Assembly (NCBI GenBank): GCA_000432855.1
Contig: HF990832.1
Location: 1 to 24,042, forward strand
Source: Firmicutes bacterium CAG:822
GTDB taxonomy: Bacteria > Bacillota_I > Bacilli_A > RF39 > UBA660
Direction of reading: 5' to 3'
Length of the DNA: 24,042 nucleotides
The translations under genes were made by a program, and so were the position numbers. Shown here piece by piece: positions 1 through 7,698 of this stretch. The notes under the pieces were generated by a model, which saw only the letters and a list, made by a program, of their open reading frames with translations, had not been told where the DNA came from and made no database searches. Each line of letters starts with the position of its first letter. Positions within the stretch are counted from its first letter, which is position 1.

Positions 1-1
1 G

Positions 2-181
2 GTGAAATTTTACTCACCAACACTATTTATTATAGAACCACAGTTTGAGGGAAACTTCAAGCTGTTTTTCTGTGTAAAAAAAGATGATAATAGTAAAAAA
101 ACTTGTATTTATAAAAGATTTTATGCTAAAATTGTTATAGTTAATAATAGAGAAGAAGTAAGTGCAAATCCTGCTTTATAA
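2..181 (+). CDS. C-terminal end of an unidentified protein (5' partial)
   Basis: An open frame runs from the left window edge to TAA at 179-181, giving about 59 residues rich in Lys, Phe, Ile and Asn that end in SANPAL. It stops 14 nt before the essC start, so it is probably the previous gene of the same operon. The visible part has no membrane segment and no motif I recognise. In type VIIb loci the gene before essC is often essB, esaB or a small Esx protein, but this tail does not let me choose. The true start lies outside the window. Confidence 0.5.
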   Translation: MKFYSPTLFIIEPQFEGNFKLFFCVKKDDNSKKTCIYKRFYAKIVIVNNREEVSANPAL

Positions 182-195
182 ACTGAGGTGTTAAT

Positions 196-3100
196 ATGAG
201 AGTGATTTTGTATAATAACAAAGGGAAACAAACTTTAGAATTACCAGCAAATGTCGAAGGCAGTTTCATTTTGTCTGATGATAATCAAAATAAAATGGTT
301 AATATTAACTCTATACAAAATAATTGGATTATGTCAGCAAACCCTGGTTTTAATATTACTCAAAACGGACAAAACCTTACAGAAACTGCTTTGTCAGTAA
401 ATTCATTTTATTTTATAAAATCAGAAAATAAAAATGTTAATAACTATATCATTTATACAGAACCTGATTATGATAACTCTATTAAAGTATTTAGTGCTGA
501 ACAAAACGTACAAATTACAATCGGTAAAGCTCAAAACAATGGAATTATTTATAGCAACCCTTATATTAATGATACCCACTTAATTTTACAAAATGATGGG
601 ACAGGATTTAAATTAGTTGTTGTCAACAATGGACTTACATTTTTAAATGACATCATTTTGCAAAAACAACAAACCGTTTTATATAATGGTGATGTCATTT
701 TACTTATGGGATTAAGAATCGTCGTTGTTAATAATTTATTAATCATTAATAATCCAGGTTCAAATGTTCAAATTAGAACCGATAAATTAAAAGAGGTTTC
801 TATCCCGTATAGTCAATATCAATCTAATCCAAAAGAGAACAAAACCTTTCCTTTGAACAAAGAAGATTATTTCTTTAAAAAACCACGTATTAGGAGATAT
901 ATAAAAACTATTGATATTCCCGTGGCATCGCCACCGCAAAAACGTGAGCAAGAAGATACTCCATTATTATTAGTTATTGGCCCAATGCTTACGATGGGTA
1001 TTATTTCATTAGTATCAATTATAAATACTATTATAAGAATAGCTAATGGCGAAGCCACTTTTGCTAATTCTTGGACCACTTTTATTACAGCTGGAGTAAT
1101 GCTTACAGCTATGTTATTATGGCCAATGCTTACTAGAAAATATCAAAAGAAAAAAGCTGAATTACAAGAAAAAAGACGTGTAAAAAAATACCATGAATAT
1201 ATTGAACGAAAAAAAATAGAAATTCAAAATATTTGTAATGAGCAAAGCGAAATTTTAAAAGAACTTTACATCCCTGTAAGTGAATGCTGCAAAGTAATAG
1301 AAACCAAAAGCATTGAACTTTGGGATAGATTAAATACTCAAAAAGACTTTCTCTCAGTTAGAATAGGCTATGGCGAAGTTCCTCTAGATGCAAATATTCA
1401 ATTTTCAGAAGACGAATTTTCAATGGATGAGGATGAACTAAAAACTGAAGCCGAAAATGTTGTTCATGCCGCAAGCATGCTTCATAATGTTCCAATTGGC
1501 TATTCTTTTAAGGATAATCTTGCAACAGCCATTATGGGGAATAAAGATAAAATAGTTGACTTTACTAGAAATGCTTTACTACAACTAGTTACTTTTCATA
1601 GCTATGATGACTTAAAATTAGTTTTTCTAATTGATGAAGAAAATGAAAGTTTGTGGGAGCCATTTAAAAAGCTACCCCACACGTTCAGCGATAATAGAGA
1701 CATACGTTTTTTCGCAACCACTCCAGATGAAATGAGAGCAATAGATAATTATATTGAAAAAGAATATATTGAAAGAATTAACGATGAAAAGCAACGAGAA
1801 GCTGTTGAAACTGAAGAAGGTCATATAAATTATAAACCATATTACTTAATTATCACTGACAATTATTCAAAGGTCAGAAAATTAAATATGGATAATTTAA
1901 TCTTGGATAATAATTTAAATTTAGGTTTTGGTTTTATCATCTTAGAAAATAAACTCAGTCAATTACCAAGTCAATGTTTAGATTTCATAAATCTAGGCAA
2001 TGATTATTCAGAAGTACTAAAAAATAATTCAGAAGAATATAGCGTAACCCGCTTTAAAGACGAAATTAATTATTATATTGATTATTCAAAATATTGTGAA
2101 ATACTAGCTAATCTTTTTGTTGAAATTGAAAGCGCTGGTAAGCAGATTCCAGATTCACTCAGTTTCTTAGATATGTTTGGATTAAAAAAAGTTGAACAGT
2201 TAAACACTTTAACTAGATGGAAGAAAAACGATCCAACATCATCACTTCGCGCTTTAGTTGGTGTTGGGGCCGATGATAGTAAAATATATTTGGATCTTCA
2301 TGAAAAATATCATGGACCTCATGGATTAATTGCTGGTATGACAGGTAGTGGTAAATCTGAATTTATTATTACATATATTTTATCTATGGCTTTAAACTAT
2401 AGTCCTGAGGAAGTAGCTTTCATCTTAATCGATTATAAAGGAGGAGGACTAGCTGGAGCCTTTGATAATAAAGGGTTAGGACTTAAATTACCACATCTAT
2501 CAGGTGTAATTACAAACTTAGATAAATCAGAATTAAATAGAACTTTAGTAAGTATCAATAGTGAACTTAGAAGAAGACAACAATTATTTAACGAAGCTAG
2601 AGACCAATTAGGTGAAAGTACTATTGATATTTATAAATATCAAAGATTTTACCGTGAAGGAAAATTAAAAAAACCGATACCACATTTATTTATAATTAGT
2701 GATGAGTTTGCAGAATTAAAAAGCCAACAGCCAGATTTTATGGATGACTTAATCAGTACTGCTCGTATTGGACGTTCACTAGGTGTTCACTTAATTCTCG
2801 CCACTCAAAAGCCTTCAGGTGTCGTCAACGATCAAATTTGGTCGAACTCTAAATTTAAAGTTTGTCTAAAAGTTCAAGATCGTTCTGACAGTAATGAAAT
2901 GCTAAAAAGACCAGAGGCCGCTGAAATTCAAAATGCGGGACGTTTCTATTTACAAGTTGGCTATGATGAACTTTTTGTTTTAGGTCAGTCAGGATATGCT
3001 GGAGTAACTTATAGGCCATATGAATATGATGTTCAAAATGAAAATGAATCAATCACCGTCGTTGATAATCTAGCTAGAACAGTTAGAGAAGTATCAGAAG

Positions 3101-4761
3101 ATAAAAAACAAACAGTTACTGATAATAATGGTGATCAACTATCAAATGTTTTAAAATATATATGTTTAATGGCTGAGAAGGTAAATTTAAAAGCTAATAA
3201 CTTATGGTTAGATAGAATTCCTGATAAGATATATGTTGATAATTTAGTCGATAAATATAAATTTAATTTTGGTCAGAGTATTTCGGCAATTATTGGTGAA
3301 TATGATGACCCAGCCAATCAAAGCCAAAACATCTTAACTCTACCACTCAATAGTGAAGCCAACACTGTAATATTTGGTCGTAACTCAATGGATAGAGAAA
3401 TGTTTTTAAATAGTTTCATATATTCTTTATGTACTCGATATAAACCTAATAATATCAATATTTATATTATGGATTTTGGCTCAGAAACTTTAAGAATGTT
3501 TTACGGTTTTCCTCAGGTCGGAGATGTCATGTTATCAGTTGATACCGAAAAAATAAATAAATCATTTGCCGTTTTAAATGATTTAATCATTGAAAGAAAA
3601 AGATTATTTGCTGACTATAATGGTGATTATTTTACCTACTGTAAACATAGCGGAAAAACCGTTCCATTGATTGTCTTTATCATTAATAACTATGAATCTT
3701 TCAATGAAATGTATAATCGTTATGAAGATGATATTGTAAGATATTCTAGAGAAGGTAAACGCTATGGAATTATAATGATAATCACTAATAGTTCATCACA
3801 CGGATTCCCAACCCGCATTATGCGTAACTTAAATAATGTTTTTGCCTTAGAACTAACAGGCAAAAACGATTATATGGAATTATTTGGTAAAATTGGAAAT
3901 TTATATCCAGCCGATTTTCCAGGTAGAGGTATGTTTAAAAAGGAAGACGTTTATGAATTCCAAACTGCTCAAATATATGATGGTGATGACTTAGTAGGTT
4001 TTCTTAAAGAGAAAGCTAAAAAAATTAAAGAGGTATGCACAGTCAGTGCCCCAGCTATTCCAGTTTTACCAGATAAAGTATCATTTGAAAGTTTAATTGG
4101 TAGCTTAAAAGGCTTAACAAGTGTACCAATTGGAATTGAAAGACAATCATTAAATATCTCTAGTGTTGATTTAAAAAATAACAAAATTAATATTGTCTCT
4201 TCAACTGATTTAGAAAATATAATATCAGCTATGAAAAGTTTAATAACAATGATTAACGAAGTCAAAGATACCAAGATTGTTTTAATCGACTTAAATAAAG
4301 TTTTGCCAGATTTTATAGATATTGTAACTGGATATTGTGATCGCAATTTTGATATTAATGCGAATGGTATTATTGGATATATTTCTAAAAACATTGAAAA
4401 TAATATGGCTAATAATTTAATGTTTATAATTGTGGGTACCGAAAAATTATCAACTATGAATAATAGAAATGCCTTAAATAAAGTAATGGAAAAGATAATT
4501 CCATTAGAAAATGCTAACGTTATCATTGCTGATTCAAATTATCAACTTAGAAAATTATCAACTGAGCTATGGTATTCTAGCAACATTAGAGGTGATCAAG
4601 GTATTTGGATTGGTAATGGAGTCGTAGATCAAACTTCAATTAGATTAACTGGAAGTAATCGTAGTTATAACGAAAAAATTGATAATAGATTTGCTTGGAA
4701 AATAAAAAATGGACAAGGAGTTTTAGTTAAATTAATGGAGTTGGATAAAAATGAAAAATAA
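196..4761 (+). CDS. essC: EssC, type VII secretion FtsK/SpoIIIE-family membrane ATPase
   Basis: This is the motor of the type VIIb (Ess/Yuk) secretion system, a membrane-bound ATPase that recruits WXG100 and toxin substrates. The 1521 residues are close to the usual EssC length of about 1480-1500. Residues 1-200 look like the two FHA-type domains. Two membrane helices lie at about 255-283 and 290-311, followed by a charged helical linker. The first ATPase domain has a perfect Walker A (GMTGSGKS, about 713-720), the DYKGGG motif soon after, and a Walker B ending in SDEFAE (D836, E837). The second domain has GRNSMDRE (1061-1068) where GxxGxGKS would be, and the third near 1330 has no P-loop, so only the first ATPase domain looks catalytic. 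The start is ATG with GAGGTG upstream. The next gene overlaps it by 11 nt. Confidence 0.95.
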   Translation: MRVILYNNKGKQTLELPANVEGSFILSDDNQNKMVNINSIQNNWIMSANPGFNITQNGQNLTETALSVNSFYFIKSENKNVNNYIIYTEPDYDNSIKVFSAEQNVQITIGKAQNNGIIYSNPYINDTHLILQNDGTGFKLVVVNNGLTFLNDIILQKQQTVLYNGDVILLMGLRIVVVNNLLIINNPGSNVQIRTDKLKEVSIPYSQYQSNPKENKTFPLNKEDYFFKKPRIRRYIKTIDIPVASPPQKREQEDTPLLLVIGPMLTMGIISLVSIINTIIRIANGEATFANSWTTFITAGVMLTAMLLWPMLTRKYQKKKAELQEKRRVKKYHEYIERKKIEIQNICNEQSEILKELYIPVSECCKVIETKSIELWDRLNTQKDFLSVRIGYGEVPLDANIQFSEDEFSMDEDELKTEAENVVHAASMLHNVPIGYSFKDNLATAIMGNKDKIVDFTRNALLQLVTFHSYDDLKLVFLIDEENESLWEPFKKLPHTFSDNRDIRFFATTPDEMRAIDNYIEKEYIERINDEKQREAVETEEGHINYKPYYLIITDNYSKVRKLNMDNLILDNNLNLGFGFIILENKLSQLPSQCLDFINLGNDYSEVLKNNSEEYSVTRFKDEINYYIDYSKYCEILANLFVEIESAGKQIPDSLSFLDMFGLKKVEQLNTLTRWKKNDPTSSLRALVGVGADDSKIYLDLHEKYHGPHGLIAGMTGSGKSEFIITYILSMALNYSPEEVAFILIDYKGGGLAGAFDNKGLGLKLPHLSGVITNLDKSELNRTLVSINSELRRRQQLFNEARDQLGESTIDIYKYQRFYREGKLKKPIPHLFIISDEFAELKSQQPDFMDDLISTARIGRSLGVHLILATQKPSGVVNDQIWSNSKFKVCLKVQDRSDSNEMLKRPEAAEIQNAGRFYLQVGYDELFVLGQSGYAGVTYRPYEYDVQNENESITVVDNLARTVREVSEDKKQTVTDNNGDQLSNVLKYICLMAEKVNLKANNLWLDRIPDKIYVDNLVDKYKFNFGQSISAIIGEYDDPANQSQNILTLPLNSEANTVIFGRNSMDREMFLNSFIYSLCTRYKPNNINIYIMDFGSETLRMFYGFPQVGDVMLSVDTEKINKSFAVLNDLIIERKRLFADYNGDYFTYCKHSGKTVPLIVFIINNYESFNEMYNRYEDDIVRYSREGKRYGIIMIITNSSSHGFPTRIMRNLNNVFALELTGKNDYMELFGKIGNLYPADFPGRGMFKKEDVYEFQTAQIYDGDDLVGFLKEKAKKIKEVCTVSAPAIPVLPDKVSFESLIGSLKGLTSVPIGIERQSLNISSVDLKNNKINIVSSTDLENIISAMKSLITMINEVKDTKIVLIDLNKVLPDFIDIVTGYCDRNFDINANGIIGYISKNIENNMANNLMFIIVGTEKLSTMNNRNALNKVMEKIIPLENANVIIADSNYQLRKLSTELWYSSNIRGDQGIWIGNGVVDQTSIRLTGSNRSYNEKIDNRFAWKIKNGQGVLVKLMELDKNEK

Positions 4762-5005
4762 AATTTTAATAAACGCTTACGTCGTAAAACTAGATAAAAA
4801 ATACGATATATACATCCCAATAGACTTGCCAGTCGGAGAAATAGCCAATTTGATTTATAAAGCTGCCAATATTTTATCCGATAACCAATTGAATTCTAAT
4901 TCTGGATACGCCATTATGGATGGTAGTAGTGGTAAATTTTATGATTTAAATACTATAGTAAGTAATACCGATATTAGAAATGGAAAACAAATAATATTCT
5001 TTTAA
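4751..5005 (+). CDS. esaB: EsaB/YukD-like ubiquitin-fold type VII secretion protein
   Basis: An 84-residue protein that overlaps the end of essC by 11 nt, which suggests translational coupling. Length, position beside essC and the beta-grasp-like pattern fit the EsaB/YukD family: an N-terminal strand pair (ILINAYVVKLDKKYDIYIP), then a helix starting LPVGEIANLIYKAA, and a C-terminal strand ending in GKQIIFF. EsaB proteins are small cytoplasmic ubiquitin-like parts of type VIIb systems. In Staphylococcus aureus EsaB is needed for secretion, but its biochemical role is unsettled. The assignment rests on family pattern and context, since ubiquitin-like sequences diverge strongly. Confidence 0.82.
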   Translation: MKNKILINAYVVKLDKKYDIYIPIDLPVGEIANLIYKAANILSDNQLNSNSGYAIMDGSSGKFYDLNTIVSNTDIRNGKQIIFF

Positions 5006-5018
5006 AAATATGGGTTTT

Positions 5019-5061
5019 TCCTACTTTTCCCTTCCAAAAAAATTAGGGAAATTTCATAGGA
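5019..5061 (+). promoter_or_regulatory. Possible hairpin reaching into the ribosome binding site of the next gene
   Basis: TTTCCC (5026-5031) pairs with GGGAAA (5046-5051) around a 14-nt A-rich loop. An outer arm TCCTA (5019-5023) can pair with TAGGA (5057-5061), which forms the start of the AGGAGGTG Shine-Dalgarno site of the next gene. No T run follows, so it is not a classic terminator. It may tune translation of the genes after esaB. This is inference from base pairing only. Confidence 0.3.
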
Positions 5062-5070
5062 GGTGTAACA

Positions 5071-5367
5071 ATGACGGGGGTTCAAGCTGATGAATTAGAT
5101 CGACTAATTAATTCCTTAGAAAGCGATGTCGATGACATTAAATCAAACGTAATAACATTAAATAATTTGGTTTCTACATTATCAGAAATTTTTAAAAGCA
5201 ACGGCATAAATGGTGTCTCAAATAGCCTTCAAAATTTATATGATGGTCAAGTAGAAATAGCTAAAATCACTGAATCATATGTTGAAATATTAACTAAAGT
5301 TAACTCAAGTTATCGAAGGCAAGAAGAAGAAATCAGCAATGCACTTAAAATTGTTACAGAAAATTAG
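5071..5367 (+). CDS. Small helical type VII secretion-associated protein
   Basis: A 98-residue acidic protein predicted to be almost all helix, with a helix, turn and helix layout broken near SNGINGVSN (about 47-55). It has the size of a WXG100/Esx protein but lacks Trp entirely, so it has no WXG motif. Such Trp-free helical partners are common beside type VIIb substrates (the DUF5082/DUF5344-like proteins of LXG loci), where they act as targeting partners or chaperones. I could not assign it to a named family. The start is fixed by a strong AGGAGGTG site 6 nt before ATG. It is followed after 15 nt by the WXG-containing 241-residue protein, a likely partner. Confidence 0.7.
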   Translation: MTGVQADELDRLINSLESDVDDIKSNVITLNNLVSTLSEIFKSNGINGVSNSLQNLYDGQVEIAKITESYVEILTKVNSSYRRQEEEISNALKIVTEN

Positions 5368-5382
5368 AAAGGAAGGGATAAC

Positions 5383-6108
5383 ATGATTGGATATAATGTT
5401 ACCAAAATTAATGAACTTATGAAAGAATTGGCAGATGCTTATAATCGTTGTGGAAATACTATTTCAGAAGGATGGCCAGCTGTATCACAGACGATGCAAC
5501 AATACTGGGTCGGAGAAGATGAACAATCATATGAAAAAGCTTTCTGTAAACGTATGTGTGAGATGTATGTAAATGCTTGTGAAATCGTTAAGAATTTAAC
5601 TAAAAACTTAAAAGGCCTTGGAACTGAATGGCATAATTTCCAACAAAAGAATTTACTAAAAGATGCTGAATCAGTTGGTTCATTTTCAGCAAATCTTGAA
5701 GACGTCCAAATTACCGCAAACGAACAAATCATCTCAATGAGACAAGCTAATGTTACTGACTCAACTGATCGTGGTGTTAAAGAGGGTGCTCTTAGTGCTA
5801 TTCAATCATCTATGAGTGAATATTTATCTAATATTAAAAGAAGCCTTCAAGATATCTATTCTGGAATTGATGGTTCAACAGCCTTCCTAGGTTCACAACA
5901 ATCACAAACAATTAATAGATATATTGAGACAATCGGACAATCTTTGGGAAGTGTTGTAACTGCCGCTAATGATATTTACACTGCTCTAGAACAATTAACA
6001 CAATCAGCTTATAGTCAATCTGAATCAGAAGTTAGTAGCCAATTCAATTCATCTAATGCTCAATCAGAAATTGAGGGACAACTTGGCGATATGAAATGGA
6101 ATGGCTAA
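5383..6108 (+). CDS. WXG100-like protein with a second helical half
   Basis: A 241-residue protein. Residues 1-95 read as a WXG100 domain: an amphipathic helix, the turn motif YWVGEDEQSYE (W-V-G near residue 43), then a second long helix. Residues about 115-220 form another predicted helical hairpin, with a turn around FLGSQQSQT. The whole is roughly twice the size of a normal EsxA-like substrate. Y-x-x-x-D/E patterns, the type VII export signature, occur as YSGID (from Y159) and YSQSE (Y210 to E214), the second near the C-terminus where such signals usually lie. It is probably secreted by the EssC system or helps deliver the downstream effectors. Shine-Dalgarno GGAAGGG precedes the ATG. Confidence 0.75.
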   Translation: MIGYNVTKINELMKELADAYNRCGNTISEGWPAVSQTMQQYWVGEDEQSYEKAFCKRMCEMYVNACEIVKNLTKNLKGLGTEWHNFQQKNLLKDAESVGSFSANLEDVQITANEQIISMRQANVTDSTDRGVKEGALSAIQSSMSEYLSNIKRSLQDIYSGIDGSTAFLGSQQSQTINRYIETIGQSLGSVVTAANDIYTALEQLTQSAYSQSESEVSSQFNSSNAQSEIEGQLGDMKWNG

Positions 6109-6110
6109 TT

Positions 6111-6164
6111 AAAAATAGTTTTATACTATTTTTAAATAATGGCTATAATTTGTAGCCATTATTT
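6111..6164 (+). promoter_or_regulatory. Two tandem perfect hairpins between secretion genes
   Basis: The first hairpin has a 9-bp perfect stem (6111-6119 with 6125-6133) and a 5-nt loop. The second follows directly, with a 12-bp perfect stem (6134-6145 with 6153-6164) and a 7-nt loop containing the only G-C pairs (GGCT/AGCC). The first ends in five T residues and the second in three, so one or both could act as a weak terminator/attenuator or as an mRNA stabiliser. Either would let the upstream WXG protein be made in excess. An in-frame ATG at 6139 falls inside the second stem and is not a credible start. Confidence 0.55.
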
Positions 6165-6192
6165 AAAAGTGAGTATTAGAAGGAGAATCATT

Positions 6193-6438
6193 ATGAACGA
6201 AAAAGTAAAATATCAAAATTTATTATATAATCTCAACAATATTGCTAGTAACCTTTTGAATGGCATTAACAAATTAGAAGCCGCCAGCACTTGCGCCCAA
6301 AGTGCCATTAATATTAGTAATACATGCTACAAAAAACAAGAACTCGAAACACTAATCAATGATTTAAGAAAACAATACAATTATCTACATAATACATATA
6401 TTCCAGAAGTAAAAAAGAAAATTATGGAGGCGAAATAA
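6193..6438 (+). CDS. Small helical protein of the type VII cassette
   Basis: An 81-residue, two-helix protein: LLYNLNNIASNLLNGINKLE, a short Cys-containing turn, then a basic second helix. The ATG at 6193 is chosen because AAGGAGAA lies 5-8 nt upstream. An ATG 54 nt earlier lies in a hairpin and has no Shine-Dalgarno. It overlaps the next gene by 1 nt (the final A of TAA is the first base of ATG), so the two are probably made in fixed ratio. Size and helical pattern resemble DUF5082/YwqH-like proteins encoded beside LXG toxins, which act as targeting partners. That family link is a guess. No Trp and no WXG. Confidence 0.7.
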   Translation: MNEKVKYQNLLYNLNNIASNLLNGINKLEAASTCAQSAINISNTCYKKQELETLINDLRKQYNYLHNTYIPEVKKKIMEAK

Positions 6439-7673
6439 TGGCAAATTTTAATATAAATTTAAATAAATTAAATGAGCTTCAATCATCACTCGAAAGTGCC
6501 CATAAAAACTTTTCTGGAATTAGTGAACAATTTTTCTCAAAAATAAATAAAGTTGACACAATGTGGAATGATCCAAATACTGAAATATTTAAGAAACAAA
6601 TAAAATCAGATAAAAATAAAATAGATCAATATAATGAAAGTGCTAAAAAAATAAATAATTCTATATCAGATTTTCTTAACAGTTTAATTCGTGTTTCTAG
6701 ACAGTGTAATAGTGGCATTAATGGTAATTTTAGTTATAATGGAACTCAAGCTAAAAATGTCATAAATAACTGTGAATCAGCCTATAGTTTTATTCAAACA
6801 TCAAAAAACAAATTAGATTATATAGATATTCCTATGAATTTTAAATATAGGCAACGTCTTAAAAATATGAAATATCAAATTATGGATATAAATAATGATT
6901 TAAAAAAGCTTACAAATGATTTAAATGAAGTCGTAAGTTCTATTGAAAATGCATTTAATAATATTCAAAATTCTCCAAAAGTAGATACCTTGGAATTAAA
7001 ACCAATGAGTTATGCAAACCAAAGTGAAAGTGTTGATCTAATTAGTTCAAGCCATGTTGTCGATGCTGCCAAATCTAGTCAAAATGTAAATGCTAATCAA
7101 AGTAATATTGATTATACTGAACAAGATTCAACTTTCCAAAATACTTCACAAAACCAAATATATAATGAAAAACATAATGATTTTGAAGAAAGTGATAGTA
7201 CTTTTGTTTCTCAAGCTAATCGTGAAACACCACAAGAAGCCTCAGTGATATTTCAAGAAGAAGACTCAACATTTCAAAACACATCACAGAACCAAGCATA
7301 TTCAGAAAAGACAAATGATTTCCAAGAAAATGAAAGTACATTTAAAAATTCTGAAGCATCAACCTCAGCTCAAAATAATTCAATCAATGTAAATAACACT
7401 TCAAATTTCGAAAATAACGTCGATGCCGTTTCCTATAATGAACAAAACAGTGACTTTAAAAAGAGTGCTTCTAGTTTTTCTAACTCGTCTAAAAGCGTCC
7501 CTGCATCTAATAACAATATTTCATTTACCCAAACTAATACCGAAATTAACGTTCCAAATGAAACTAGCGCTAACAGTAATGATATAAACATTAATGTTGC
7601 TAACCATTTTGAAAATACTGCTAAATCAGTGGATGCTAATGATATTAAAGTAGAGACAGATAAAATAAATTAA
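6438..7673 (+). CDS. WXG100-like N-terminal domain with long disordered repeat tail
   Basis: A 411-residue protein. Residues 1-100 match the WXG100 plan: a helix, a turn with MWNDPNTE in place of W-x-G, then a second helix. Residues about 115-190 are a further predicted coiled coil (KYRQRLKNMKYQIMDINNDL onward). From about 195 to the end the sequence is low complexity, rich in Ser, Asn, Gln, Glu and Thr, and contains two near-identical 29-residue repeats (see the separate entry). No membrane segment or signal peptide is visible. It is probably a type VII substrate or an adaptor between EssC and the effectors 25 nt downstream. The unusual length and tail make a simple EsxA role unlikely. Confidence 0.72.
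   Translation: MANFNINLNKLNELQSSLESAHKNFSGISEQFFSKINKVDTMWNDPNTEIFKKQIKSDKNKIDQYNESAKKINNSISDFLNSLIRVSRQCNSGINGNFSYNGTQAKNVINNCESAYSFIQTSKNKLDYIDIPMNFKYRQRLKNMKYQIMDINNDLKKLTNDLNEVVSSIENAFNNIQNSPKVDTLELKPMSYANQSESVDLISSSHVVDAAKSSQNVNANQSNIDYTEQDSTFQNTSQNQIYNEKHNDFEESDSTFVSQANRETPQEASVIFQEEDSTFQNTSQNQAYSEKTNDFQENESTFKNSEASTSAQNNSINVNNTSNFENNVDAVSYNEQNSDFKKSASSFSNSSKSVPASNNNISFTQTNTEINVPNETSANSNDININVANHFENTAKSVDANDIKVETDKIN
7119..7343 (+). repeat. Two 87-bp in-frame repeats in the disordered tail
   Basis: Copy 1 is 7119-7205 and copy 2 is 7257-7343, starting 138 bp (46 codons) apart. The encoded 29-residue units share (E/Q)DSTFQNTSQNQ, then Y-x-E-K, then NDF, then E-STF. A more decayed third copy may follow near 7434 (YNEQNSDFKKSASSF). 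DNA identity is lower than protein identity, mostly at third positions, so this is an old, selected protein repeat and not a recent duplication. Confidence 0.8.
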
Positions 7674-7698
7674 AAATAGTAATAAGAGGAGTGTATAT

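Noticed and set aside
3969..4526. 185-codon open frame on the minus strand inside essC
   Set aside because: It lies fully opposite the conserved essC frame, has no ribosome site, and its Ile/Leu/Phe-rich translation is what antisense of AT-rich Lys/Asn/Asp codons gives.
6139..6192. Upstream extension of the 81-residue gene to ATG 6139
   Set aside because: That ATG is inside a 12-bp hairpin stem and has no Shine-Dalgarno; ATG 6193 has AAGGAGAA at good distance.
7119..7343. Possible CRISPR or mobile-element repeat
   Set aside because: There are only two clear copies, they keep the reading frame, differ at third codon positions and show no spacer regularity; it is a protein repeat.
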